DNA of 64,000 bases from Salinilacustrithrix sp034522155 (GTDB lineage: Bacteria > Actinomycetota > Acidimicrobiia > Acidimicrobiales > Salinilacustritrichaceae): positions 141,505-205,504 of the forward strand of contig JAXHLP010000014.1 in the NCBI GenBank assembly GCA_034522155.1, given 5' to 3'. The notes below the pieces were generated by a model. It did no database searches and was not told the origin of the DNA. It saw only the letters and a program-made list of their open reading frames with translations. Made by a program: the position numbers and the translations under genes. Below, one piece after another: positions 27,873 through 35,994 of the stretch (its first letter is position 1; every line of letters starts with the position of its first letter).

Positions 27873-28370
27873 ATGGCCGTCGAGATCGGTGCGCTGTACC
27901 GGGAGCACGCCGCCCGCGTGTGGCGGTACGCCCGGGCGCGCCTGCCGACGGATGCCGACGCCGAGGACGTGACCAGCGACGTGTTCACCCGGGCCATGGG
28001 ATCACTGCACCGATTCGACCCCGACCGGGGCACCGAGGCCGCCTGGATCACCGGCATCGCCCGCAACGCTGTCGCCGACCACTGGCGACGGCAGCGACCC
28101 GAGGACCCCGCCGAACAGCCACCGGAGCCATCCGACCACGTTTGGCGAGACGATCCGGGGGAGCATGCCGCTCGAGCCGACTCGGCGGCCGATGTGCGCG
28201 CCCACGTCGGCTGTCTCAGCGAGCGGGAGCAGGAGGCGGTCGCCCTCCGCTTCGGCGCGGAGCTGTCCTCGCCGGAGATCGGCGCGGTCATGGGCATCAG
28301 CCCGACGGCGGCGCGGATGCTCGTGCACCGCGCCGTCGCCAAGCTCCGGGAGGTGATCGACCATGGCTGA
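27873..28370 (+). CDS. ECF-type RNA polymerase sigma factor
   Basis: 165 residues. Region 2 spans EIGALYREHAARVWRYARARL with DAEDVTSDVFTRAM, followed by the RFDPDRGTEAAWITGIARNAVADHWRR helix. Region 4 has LSEREQEAVALRFGAELSSPEIGAVMGIS as helix-turn-helix. It starts an operon (8-bp overlap with the next gene), whose product looks like a membrane anti-sigma partner. Placement between the two halves of the carotenoid locus makes stress or light control of pigment possible but unproven. Confidence 0.9.
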   Translation: MAVEIGALYREHAARVWRYARARLPTDADAEDVTSDVFTRAMGSLHRFDPDRGTEAAWITGIARNAVADHWRRQRPEDPAEQPPEPSDHVWRDDPGEHAARADSAADVRAHVGCLSEREQEAVALRFGAELSSPEIGAVMGISPTAARMLVHRAVAKLREVIDHG

Positions 28371-28956
28371 CGACGAGACCGAGTTCACGCCCGAGGAGAT
28401 CGCCGAAGCCGACGCACTCGACGCCCAGATCGACGAGGCGCTCGCCGGCCGACCCCGGGCCGACACGCCCGACACGGTGCTCCTGCTCAGCGCCGCGATC
28501 CGGACCGATCCACCACCGTCGCTGGCCCACCGCGTCGAGGCCCGGCACGAGCACGTGCTCCGCCGGCGGTGGCGTCCGTTCCGGTACGCGGCCGCCGCCA
28601 TGGCGTACCTGTTCATCTCCCAGGGCCTCGGCAGCCTGCTGTGGGGTGATTGGGTCGCCGAGGGCGTGGGCGACGACTTCAGCCCGCACGTGACCCGCGA
28701 GGCCGCGTTCGCGCTCATCGCCGTGGGCATCGCGGTGGCCGCCGGCGCGGTGGCCCGCCGGCTCGCACCGGTGTCTGCCGCGACCGGCGTCCCCCTTGCC
28801 ATCGCCTTCGGCGTCGCCGGCGTCGGCGAGATCGGCGTGTTCGCGGCCGGCGCGGTGCTCCACCTCTCGCAAGGGGCGGTCGGCGTGATCCTGGCCGTCA
28901 CGTTCTGGCGGTACTGGCGTGACATCCCGGGCCGGCGGGACGAAGACGGGGCATGA
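28363..28956 (+). CDS. Membrane protein, probable anti-sigma partner
   Basis: 197 residues. A soluble acidic N-terminal part (about 65 residues, EFTPEEIAEADALDAQIDEAL) is followed by four hydrophobic segments. It lacks a zinc anti-sigma HxxxCxxC motif. Overlap of start and stop with the ECF sigma gene, and the cytoplasmic-domain-plus-helices layout, suggest it controls that sigma factor; this is inferred from position. It overlaps the following membrane protein gene by 4 bp. Confidence 0.7.
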   Translation: MADDETEFTPEEIAEADALDAQIDEALAGRPRADTPDTVLLLSAAIRTDPPPSLAHRVEARHEHVLRRRWRPFRYAAAAMAYLFISQGLGSLLWGDWVAEGVGDDFSPHVTREAAFALIAVGIAVAAGAVARRLAPVSAATGVPLAIAFGVAGVGEIGVFAAGAVLHLSQGAVGVILAVTFWRYWRDIPGRRDEDGA

Positions 28957-29417
28957 ACGACAGACCCGACATCGGGAACCGGCCCGTCGCGACGTGGGTC
29001 CGTCTCGCGCTCGTGGCGCTGGCAGTACCGAACCTGCTGACCGGACTGTGGGCGCTCGTCGATCCGCAAGGCTGGTTCGACGGGTTCCCCGGCTTCGACC
29101 CGCGCCTGGTCGCCGCCGAGCCGCCCTTCAACGAGCACCTCGCCACCGATGCCGGCGCGGGCCTCCTCGCCTCCGGGGTGGTGCTCCTCGCCGCCGCGTG
29201 GTTCGCCGACGGCCGCAGCGTCCGCCTCGGGCTCATCGCCTACGGCTGCTTCGCCATCCCCCACGCGGCCTGGCACACCGTGAATCCGTCCGAGCCGCTC
29301 ACGGCTGCGGAGGACGTGCAGAACGCCACCACGCTCCTCGTCGCGGCCATCGCCACCATCGGGCTCTACGTGTACGTGTCGCGCGCCGCCCCTGGAACCA
29401 CGGAGGTTCCCGCATGA
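28953..29417 (+). CDS. Four-helix membrane protein of unknown function
   Basis: 154 residues with four hydrophobic helices (from WVRLALVALAVPNLLTGLWAL to TTLLVAAIATIGLYVYV). A conserved-looking GWFDGFPGF and an IPHAAWHTV segment with two His lie between helices. It resembles small DoxX/DUF-type actinobacterial membrane proteins but no family was recognised with confidence. It is translationally coupled on both sides within the sigma-factor operon. Confidence 0.65.
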   Translation: MNDRPDIGNRPVATWVRLALVALAVPNLLTGLWALVDPQGWFDGFPGFDPRLVAAEPPFNEHLATDAGAGLLASGVVLLAAAWFADGRSVRLGLIAYGCFAIPHAAWHTVNPSEPLTAAEDVQNATTLLVAAIATIGLYVYVSRAAPGTTEVPA

Positions 29418-29980
29418 AGGTCCTCGACCAACTCCGCACCGCACGGTCGGTCCTCGGTCAGGCCCGACGCAACCGCACGGACCTGATCCGGGCACTGGCC
29501 CGTCGACCACAGCTCCTCGCCGCCACCGGCGTCTTCGAGCTCGGGGTCGCGACCAGCGCCCGCGTCGACGCCCGGCTCAAGATCCTCGCCGAGCTCAAGG
29601 CGGCGTCGATCGTGGCGTGCGAGTACTGCCTCGACATCGGCTCGGCCATGGCCCGGCACGAGGGACTGACCGAGCGCCAACTCCGCGAGCTCCACCACCA
29701 CCGGACCAGCGACGCGTTCGACGAGACCGAGCGCACCGTGCTCGACCTGGCCGAGGCGCTGACCCGGGTGCCCTCCGTCGTGGACGACGACCTCCGCCGG
29801 CGTGTCGAGGCCACCCTGAGCCGGGCCCAGCAGGTGGAGCTCGTGACACTCATCGCGTGGGAGAACGAGCGCGCCCGTCTCAACCAGGGCCTCGGCATCG
29901 CCCCCAGCGGCTTCAGCGACGGCCAGTACTGCGTGCTGCCCGAACCCGCCGCGACGACGGGAGACCGAACGTCCCCGTAG
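29414..29980 (+). CDS. Carboxymuconolactone decarboxylase / AhpD-like protein
   Basis: 188 residues, all helical. The motif ACEYCLDIGSAMARHEGL holds the CxxC pair with downstream His found in AhpD-like peroxidase partners, and LIAWENERARLNQGLGI resembles the CMD C-terminal helix. Family proteins reduce peroxides with thiol relay or are simple decarboxylases. ATG at 29414 overlaps the previous stop, so it ends the sigma-factor operon. An oxidative-stress role would fit a neighbouring carotenoid locus. Confidence 0.82.
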   Translation: MKVLDQLRTARSVLGQARRNRTDLIRALARRPQLLAATGVFELGVATSARVDARLKILAELKAASIVACEYCLDIGSAMARHEGLTERQLRELHHHRTSDAFDETERTVLDLAEALTRVPSVVDDDLRRRVEATLSRAQQVELVTLIAWENERARLNQGLGIAPSGFSDGQYCVLPEPAATTGDRTSP

Positions 29981-29992
29981 CGTCGATCAGCA

Positions 29993-30685
29993 ATGGTTCT
30001 GGCCTCGTTCCACCTGATCCGGTATCCGACCGGGGTCGCGGCTCGGCGCCTGCCCCTCGTCCCGCTCGACCGCCGGGCCCTCCGCGCCCGGTCGGGCGCA
30101 CGGTTCGTGAAGCTCCTCGGCACGGGACGCGGCCAGCAGCTCGCCCGGTCGGCCGACCTGCGCCGATGGGCGGTCTTCGCCACCTGGCCCGACCGGGTCG
30201 GCCTCGAGTCGTTCCTCGCGAGCTCGCTGACCGAGCCGTGGGACGAGGCGGAGGAGCGCTATGACGTCGTCCTCGACCCGATCGGCGCACACGGCTCCTG
30301 GGATGGCGTCGACCCGATCGCCGGGACGACCGGCGAACCCGGCAGCGGGCCGATCGCTGTCCTGACCCGGGCGATGGTTCGCTGGCGCCGGGTGCCGACG
30401 TTCCTGCGCGCGGTACCAGCGGTCGACGACGCCACCGCGTCGGCCGGCGGTCTCCTGGCCGCGGCCGGGATCGGCGAGCTGCCGGTCGGACGCCAGGCCA
30501 CCTTCAGCCTGTGGCGCGACGAGGCCGCCGTCCGGGACTTCGCCTACCGGGAGCCACGCCACGCCGAGGTCATCGAGCGGGCCCGCGACGAGGGTTGGTA
30601 CGGCGAAGAGTGGTTCGCCCGGTTCCGACCGGTCGAGTCGTCAGGGACCTGGGACGGGATCGACCCGCTCGGGAGCGGGCCGTAG
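29993..30685 (+). CDS. crtA: CrtA-family carotenoid monooxygenase (spheroidene monooxygenase-like)
   Basis: 230 residues. Strong match to CrtA family pattern: ARFVKLLGTGRG, RRWAVFATWPD, GPIAVLTRAMVRWRRVPTFLRAVP, GIGELPVGRQATFSLW, FAYREPRHAEVIERARDEGWYGEEWFARF, and a GTWDGIDPLG end. CrtA proteins oxidise C-2 of 1-hydroxy acyclic carotenoid ends; a hydroxylating form takes part in flavobacterial myxol synthesis. Only 12 bp separate it from the AhpD-like gene, and it converges on crtZ with 45 bp overlap. This places it in the carotenoid locus. Confidence 0.85.
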   Translation: MVLASFHLIRYPTGVAARRLPLVPLDRRALRARSGARFVKLLGTGRGQQLARSADLRRWAVFATWPDRVGLESFLASSLTEPWDEAEERYDVVLDPIGAHGSWDGVDPIAGTTGEPGSGPIAVLTRAMVRWRRVPTFLRAVPAVDDATASAGGLLAAAGIGELPVGRQATFSLWRDEAAVRDFAYREPRHAEVIERARDEGWYGEEWFARFRPVESSGTWDGIDPLGSGP

Positions 30686-31150
30686 GCGAGCTCGGCGGTC
30701 TCGCTCGAGTTCGCGGAGCTCGGCGGGCACCACGGGCGCCAACATGCCGTAGGGCTCGCCCCCGTAGCGGTGGTGCAGATCGTGGGCCGCGGCGAGGCGG
30801 TCGAGGCCCGCTCGGCGGCGACGTTCGCCCAGCCGCTCGTGGATGTAGACGTCGTGGACGTACGCGTACGACGCGCCGTACAGGGTGACGCCCACGCACA
30901 CCGGGAGCAGGACGCCGAACCCGTCGAGGTTGAAGCCGACGGCCAGGGCGATGATCGTGATCGACGCGAAGATCACCGGGAACGCGTCGTTGGCCTCGAA
31001 GAACCCGACGTCTCGACGCGACGGCCAGTTGCGGTGGTGCGAGCGGTGCAGGCGACGGCCGAGCCCGTGCATCACGAAGCGGTGGGCGAGGTAGGTCGCC
31101 GGCTCCATCAACACGTACGAGACGGCCACGATCGCGAGCACTGGGATCAT
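30641..31150 (-). CDS. crtZ: Beta-carotene hydroxylase (fatty acid hydroxylase superfamily)
   Basis: 169 residues, four helices. The histidine clusters HRFVMHG, LHRSHHRNW, YVHDVYIHER and AHDLHHRYGG match the diiron CrtZ pattern, ending in YGMLAPVVP as usual for CrtZ (YGFLFAP-like). It hydroxylates C-3 of beta-ionone rings (beta-carotene to zeaxanthin, or the ring of gamma-carotene derivatives). ATG at 31150 overlaps the crtYd stop. Confidence 0.92.
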   Translation of the reverse strand: MIPVLAIVAVSYVLMEPATYLAHRFVMHGLGRRLHRSHHRNWPSRRDVGFFEANDAFPVIFASITIIALAVGFNLDGFGVLLPVCVGVTLYGASYAYVHDVYIHERLGERRRRAGLDRLAAAHDLHHRYGGEPYGMLAPVVPAELRELERDRRARLRPAPERVDPVPGP

Positions 31151-31482
31151 GGCTCGGGCGCCCACGGGGCCGGGTCGTCCGCGGTGTCCTGGCGGACCCA
31201 GAACAGCAGCACGAGGGTGACCAGGCTGAAGCCGAACAGGTAGTCCTCGACCGGGATGTCGAACGGGAACCGCCACGGCGTCTTCGCGGACGGGTCGTAC
31301 TGCACGATCGGCGCCGACAGTTTGGTGAGCCACCCGTTGACCAGGACCATGAAGAACAGGCAGATCCCGAGCGTGTACCAGTACGAGGCGCTGCGGAACA
31401 GACCGGTGTGCAACCACCGCTTCTCGACCGCGACCACGGCCACGACCGACGCGGCCGCTGCGACCGTGTACTCGTACATCAT
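31147..31482 (-). CDS. crtYd: Lycopene cyclase heterodimer subunit (CrtYd-like)
   Basis: 111 residues with three helices and the lycopene cyclase domain signature: YEYTVAAAASVVAVVAVEKRWL, then FPFDIPVEDYLFGFSLVTL, where P-V-E-D/E-Y/L-F is the conserved acidic motif. In CrtYc/CrtYd enzymes both small proteins are needed to cyclise psi ends of lycopene to beta rings. ATG at 31482 overlaps the crtYc stop. Confidence 0.87.
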   Translation of the reverse strand: MMYEYTVAAAASVVAVVAVEKRWLHTGLFRSASYWYTLGICLFFMVLVNGWLTKLSAPIVQYDPSAKTPWRFPFDIPVEDYLFGFSLVTLVLLFWVRQDTADDPAPWAPEP

Positions 31483-31799
31483 CGCTTCAAGGTGTAGCGC
31501 GAGGCTTCGAAGGTCAGCAACGCGCACACGGGGATCACGAGGAAGAACACCAGCTCCTCGACGGGCAGGTCGCCGGGCAGGAGCCACCCGGTCACGTACT
31601 CCTCGGCGAAGCGCCAGTGGCCGAGCGCGATGGCGATCACGTCCCAGACCACGAACACGACCACGGCGGGGGCGAGCGCCCGGAGAAGCCGAACCGGTCG
31701 CCGGTAGACGCGGGCCCGGAACACGAACTCGAGCGGCAACGTCACCGCCAGACACGCCCCCATGAGCAACAGGTACTGGAAGCGGTCCATCTCGGACAT
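31479..31799 (-). CDS. crtYc: Lycopene cyclase heterodimer subunit (CrtYc-like)
   Basis: 106 residues, three helices: RFQYLLLMGACLAVTLPLEF, then the conserved LPGDLPVEELVFFLVIPVCALLTFEA with the PVEE acidic motif. It is the first gene of crtYc-crtYd-crtZ, joined by ATGA overlaps throughout. ATG at 31799 is preferred as it starts just before the first helix. It is divergent from the GGDEF-EAL gene, with about 21 bp between starts. Confidence 0.87.
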   Translation of the reverse strand: MSEMDRFQYLLLMGACLAVTLPLEFVFRARVYRRPVRLLRALAPAVVVFVVWDVIAIALGHWRFAEEYVTGWLLPGDLPVEELVFFLVIPVCALLTFEASRYTLKR

Positions 31800-31820
31800 C
31801 GACGGTAGCCTCGCCGGCCT

Positions 31821-34628
31821 GTGCGTGAGCGGCGGGACGAATCCGATGGCGGCGAGAGGGTCGATCCCGGCGCGTTCGGATGGCTCGACCGGCTGTTCTC
31901 GCTGAGCGCCGAAATGCTCGTCATCCAGCGCGCCGCCGACCTCCGCACCGACTATGTGAGCCCGAGCGTCGAGTCGCTGCTGGGGATGCCGGCCGAGGAA
32001 GCCGTCGCACGTTGGGCCGAGATCATCCACGTCGACGACCAGCCCGAGCTGGGGGAGATACGTCGGTGGGTGGCAGCCGAGGTCGGACGCGAGGACCGCA
32101 CCCGCGCCCGGCTCTGGCACGCCGACGGTCGCCTCCGCCACTTCGAGGTGACGATGGCCAACCACGGTGAGGACCCGATCGTGGGCGGGATCCTGATCCG
32201 GGGCCGTGACGTCACCAGCATGGTCGAGACCGAGGCCGAGCTCCAACGCTCCCGCGCCCGCTTCGAGGCCATCGTCACCCGTGGCCCCGGCGCCACGCTC
32301 CTCGCCAACGTCGACGGACGGATCCAGTTCGCGAGCGAGAGCATCCGCCGGCTCATCGGGCACGACCCCGGCGACCTGACGGGTCGCCAAGGCCTGCGGT
32401 TCATCCATCCCGACGACCGTGACCAGGCGACCAACGACTTCGCCGGGCTTCGCGAGGCCACCGGCCAGGCCGAGACGACCCTGCGCGTCCTGCGCGCCGA
32501 CGGGGGCTACGAGTGGATCGGCTTCACGGCCATCAACCGGCTCGACGACCCCGACCTCGGCACCATCGTGTTCTCGATGCGGACGGTGAACGAGGAGATG
32601 CTCGCCGAGCGACGCATCGAGCGCCTGCTCCGGAACTCGTCCGGCGCGTCGCTCGTGCTGAACACCGACGGAGAGATCACCTGGTCGACCCCCGGCGTGG
32701 AACAGGTCATCGGGCATCACCGGTCCCTGGGCCCCGAGGCCATGGCGGATCTGGTCGCCGACCAGGACGTGGCCTCGGCCTACGAGACCTTCCACAAGGC
32801 CCTCGACGCGCCACCCGAGGCCACCTTCCGGTTGCTCGCACGGGCCGGCCCTTCGGAGCGCAAGGGCTGGGTCGACATCACCGTGACCAATGCGATCGAC
32901 GACCCCGCGATCGCCGGCGTGATCGTCAATGTCCGCGACGTCGACGACGCGGTGCGAGCCGGCGCCACCGGGCATCGGTTGAGCGAGGTGCTCGAGAACA
33001 CCACCGACATGGTCTGCATGTACGACCGAGACCTCAACCGCGTCTGGGCCAACGCCACCGCCACCGAGATCCTCGGACCCTCGCCGGTCCCGCCGGACGA
33101 GGCGTTCGACCAGCTCCCGGCAGAGCTGCGGGAGCTCCCCCACCAGGTCCGCGACACGGGGTCGTGGCGGGGCGAGGTCACGATCCAGGCGCAGGACGGC
33201 CGATCCATCCCGATCGAGGCGACCACGCTGCTCCACACCGGCGCCGACGGCGAGGAGTACCTCTCGCTGATCGCCCGCGACATCTCCGAGCGCAAGGCGT
33301 TCGAAGCCCAGCTCGAGGCCCGGGCGCGCCACGATCCGCTCACCGGCCTCCCCAACCGCCTCTACCTGTCCGAAGTGCTGGGGGCGAGCCTGGCCCGCGA
33401 CGACGATGTCGCACTCCTTTTCCTCGACCTCGACCAGTTCAAGGCGGTCAACGACTCCCAGGGCCACGACGCCGGCGACCAGCTGCTGGTGACCGCGGCG
33501 GAACGCCTGCGACGCTCGCTCCGGCCGTCCGATCTGGTGGCCCGCTTCGGCGGCGACGAGTTCATCGTCCTGCTCCCTGGTGTGAGCACCAGCGAGCAGG
33601 CCCGCCCGCTCGCCGAGCGCGTGCTCGACCAGCTGCGCGGTCCCGTGCAGCTGGGGCCGATCAAGGTGTATCTCACCGGCAGCGCGGGCATCGCCCTGGC
33701 CCGCGGAACCGACGCGACCACGCTCATCAGCAACGCCGACGCGGCGATGTACAAGGCCAAGGCCGAAGGACGCGACCGCGTCGCGGTCTTCACCTCCGAG
33801 CTCCGGGCCCGGACCGAGGACCGGCTCGGCATCGCCCACGCGCTCGGCGAGGCCATCGACCGTGGGGCGCTCGACGTGTGGTTCCAGCCCATGGTCGACA
33901 CCCACCACCACCGGCCGCAGCTGGTCGAGGCACTCGTCCGATGGACCGGTCTCGACGGACGCATGGCCGACACCCAGCAGGTCATCGAGGTGGCCGAGGA
34001 GAGCGGCCTCATCGCCCGACTCGGCGAAACGGTGATCGAGTCGACCTGCGCGGCCATCGCCACGCTCGGCCCGGTCGCCGACGGCCTCCGGTTCGCCGTC
34101 AACCTGTCGGCTCACCAGCTCACCGACCATGGTCTTCCCGACGCGCTCGAGACGTCGATGGCCCGTCACGGCGTCGATCCGACCCAGCTCGTGTGCGAGA
34201 TCACCGAGAGCGCGGTGATGCTCGACGTGGAGACCTCGGCGGCCATGCTCGAACGCATCCACGCGCTGGGCATCGGCATCGCCATCGACGACTTCGGCAC
34301 CGGCTACTCGTCGCTCGCCTATCTCCAACGCTTCCCGGTCCAGGTGCTCAAGATCGACCGCGAGTTCGTTCGCGGGTTGCACCTCGATGCCGACTGGAAG
34401 CGCTCGCTCGCCGCCGGGATCATCTCGCTCGGTCATTCGCTCGGACTGCACATCGTGGCCGAGGGGGTCGAGGAAGCCGAGCAGGCCGAGGTGCTCGCCC
34501 TGCTCGGGTGCGACAAGCTGCAGGGGTTCCTGTTCGCCGAACCGACGCCGGTCGACGAGCTCCCCGACGCGCTGGCGCGCCTCGGTCACCGACGAGAGCG
34601 GGATCCGACCCGGATCGGGCAGGACTAG
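31821..34628 (+). CDS. Multi-PAS GGDEF-EAL cyclic-di-GMP signalling protein
   Basis: 935 residues. About four PAS sensor modules occupy residues 1-490. The GGDEF domain follows (HDPLTGLPNRLYL, active site RFGGDEFIVL, so cyclase may be active), then an EAL domain (VEALVRWTG, NLSAHQL, ITESAVM, DDFGTGYSSLAYL, EGVEE), with the phosphodiesterase residues apparently kept. No membrane helix, so cytosolic. It may switch between making and degrading c-di-GMP. GTG start at 31821. Divergent from the lycopene cyclase genes. Confidence 0.93.
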   Translation: MRERRDESDGGERVDPGAFGWLDRLFSLSAEMLVIQRAADLRTDYVSPSVESLLGMPAEEAVARWAEIIHVDDQPELGEIRRWVAAEVGREDRTRARLWHADGRLRHFEVTMANHGEDPIVGGILIRGRDVTSMVETEAELQRSRARFEAIVTRGPGATLLANVDGRIQFASESIRRLIGHDPGDLTGRQGLRFIHPDDRDQATNDFAGLREATGQAETTLRVLRADGGYEWIGFTAINRLDDPDLGTIVFSMRTVNEEMLAERRIERLLRNSSGASLVLNTDGEITWSTPGVEQVIGHHRSLGPEAMADLVADQDVASAYETFHKALDAPPEATFRLLARAGPSERKGWVDITVTNAIDDPAIAGVIVNVRDVDDAVRAGATGHRLSEVLENTTDMVCMYDRDLNRVWANATATEILGPSPVPPDEAFDQLPAELRELPHQVRDTGSWRGEVTIQAQDGRSIPIEATTLLHTGADGEEYLSLIARDISERKAFEAQLEARARHDPLTGLPNRLYLSEVLGASLARDDDVALLFLDLDQFKAVNDSQGHDAGDQLLVTAAERLRRSLRPSDLVARFGGDEFIVLLPGVSTSEQARPLAERVLDQLRGPVQLGPIKVYLTGSAGIALARGTDATTLISNADAAMYKAKAEGRDRVAVFTSELRARTEDRLGIAHALGEAIDRGALDVWFQPMVDTHHHRPQLVEALVRWTGLDGRMADTQQVIEVAEESGLIARLGETVIESTCAAIATLGPVADGLRFAVNLSAHQLTDHGLPDALETSMARHGVDPTQLVCEITESAVMLDVETSAAMLERIHALGIGIAIDDFGTGYSSLAYLQRFPVQVLKIDREFVRGLHLDADWKRSLAAGIISLGHSLGLHIVAEGVEEAEQAEVLALLGCDKLQGFLFAEPTPVDELPDALARLGHRRERDPTRIGQD

Positions 34629-34641
34629 CGTTCGGGCGGAG

Positions 34642-35991
34642 ATGGCCGCCTCCGACACCACGACCCGCCGGCCCGGTCCACGGCAGCGACTCAGCAACCG
34701 AGCGGGCTCGCACCGCCATCTGCTCGCAGGGTCGGCGACGATGGTCGTGGGTGCGGCAGCGCAGGCGGTCACCGGTGCCATCTTCTGGTTGGTCGCGGCG
34801 CGCATCGACACCGCCGACGACGTCGGCCGGGCCACGGCCCTGTTCACCTCCACGCTGTTCATCGCCTACCTCGCGGGCCTCGGCCTGCAGGTCTGCCTCG
34901 CCCGGTACGCACCCGACCGCACCCGCGAGTCCCACACCGTCTTCGCCTGGGGCGTGCTCGCCACCGCCCTCGCCGCCGCGGTGATCGGACTCGCCTACCT
35001 GTTCGTGGTCGACACCGAGGCGACCGACGCGCTCATCGACTGGCACCCGATCGCCGGTCCCGCGTACTTCGCCCTCACATCGGTCGGCTCGGCGCTGACG
35101 CTGATCGTCGATGTTCGGTGGATGACGGTCCGGCGCTGGTCGCTGGTGCTCGGCCGGGTCTCGGTGGTCGGCCTGTTGCGCTTCCCGCTGCTGCTCGTGC
35201 CCTCGGGCGGCGAGGAGACCGTCCACCTGTTCGTGATCGCCTCGTTCCCGCTGCTGCTCACCGGCGTGGTCGGCGTGCTGACCATGCCCCACATCACCGG
35301 CGACCGCCACCGTCTCTTCCCCCTGCCCGATTCCCGCCGCGCCGCGTTCCGGTACTCGATGGTCAACTACCTGTCGACCCTCGCCTACCAGGCACCGCAG
35401 TTCGTGTTGCCGGTCATCGTGCTCCTGTCGGTCGATCCCACCGAGAACGCCGCGTTCTACGTGGCGTGGGGCATCACCACCCTCACGCTCTACGTGCCCA
35501 TGGCGATCGGCCAGGCCCTGCTCGCCGAGGGAGGCAAGGGCGGCACCGAACTGCGCGCGCAGGTCCGGGTGATCCTGCTGCTCACCACCGGCCTGATGTC
35601 GGCGGCGACCGCGGTCGCGTTCGTCGGCCGCGACCTGATCACCGTCGTCTACGGCGACGACTACGCCGACGCGGCGCGCGTCATGCCGATCCTCGTCGCG
35701 GCCTGCATCCCGTGGGCGATCACGTCGGTGTTCCTCACCGAGGCCCGGGTGGTGCACCGCAACGTCGACACGGTGGCGATCACGCTGTCGTTGACGATCG
35801 CCATCCTGGTTCCCGCGCTGTTGCTGGTGCCCGACGAGGGGATCGACGGGGCGACCACGGCGTTCGTGATCGGCAACGTCGTCGCCGCGACCGTGGCCAC
35901 GGCCAGCCACCTGTTCCGCCGTACCCAGCCGGTGCCACCCGACGAGATCGGGGTCGATCCCATGGAGGAGGAACTGCTCCTCCATCCCTGA
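34642..35991 (+). CDS. Polysaccharide flippase-like membrane protein (MOP superfamily)
   Basis: 449 residues with about 12-14 hydrophobic helices beginning at GSATMVVGAAAQAVTGAIFWLVAARI. The overall pattern, including LARYAPDRT and VYGDDYADAARVMPILVAACIPW, fits MATE/Wzx-type oligosaccharide flippases and similar lipid-linked exporters. ATG at 34642 has GGCGGAG 5-6 bp upstream. It converges on the alpha-mannosidase, with nearly no spacer. Substrate unknown. Confidence 0.78.
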   Translation: MAASDTTTRRPGPRQRLSNRAGSHRHLLAGSATMVVGAAAQAVTGAIFWLVAARIDTADDVGRATALFTSTLFIAYLAGLGLQVCLARYAPDRTRESHTVFAWGVLATALAAAVIGLAYLFVVDTEATDALIDWHPIAGPAYFALTSVGSALTLIVDVRWMTVRRWSLVLGRVSVVGLLRFPLLLVPSGGEETVHLFVIASFPLLLTGVVGVLTMPHITGDRHRLFPLPDSRRAAFRYSMVNYLSTLAYQAPQFVLPVIVLLSVDPTENAAFYVAWGITTLTLYVPMAIGQALLAEGGKGGTELRAQVRVILLLTTGLMSAATAVAFVGRDLITVVYGDDYADAARVMPILVAACIPWAITSVFLTEARVVHRNVDTVAITLSLTIAILVPALLLVPDEGIDGATTAFVIGNVVAATVATASHLFRRTQPVPPDEIGVDPMEEELLLHP

Positions 35992-35994
35992 TTC

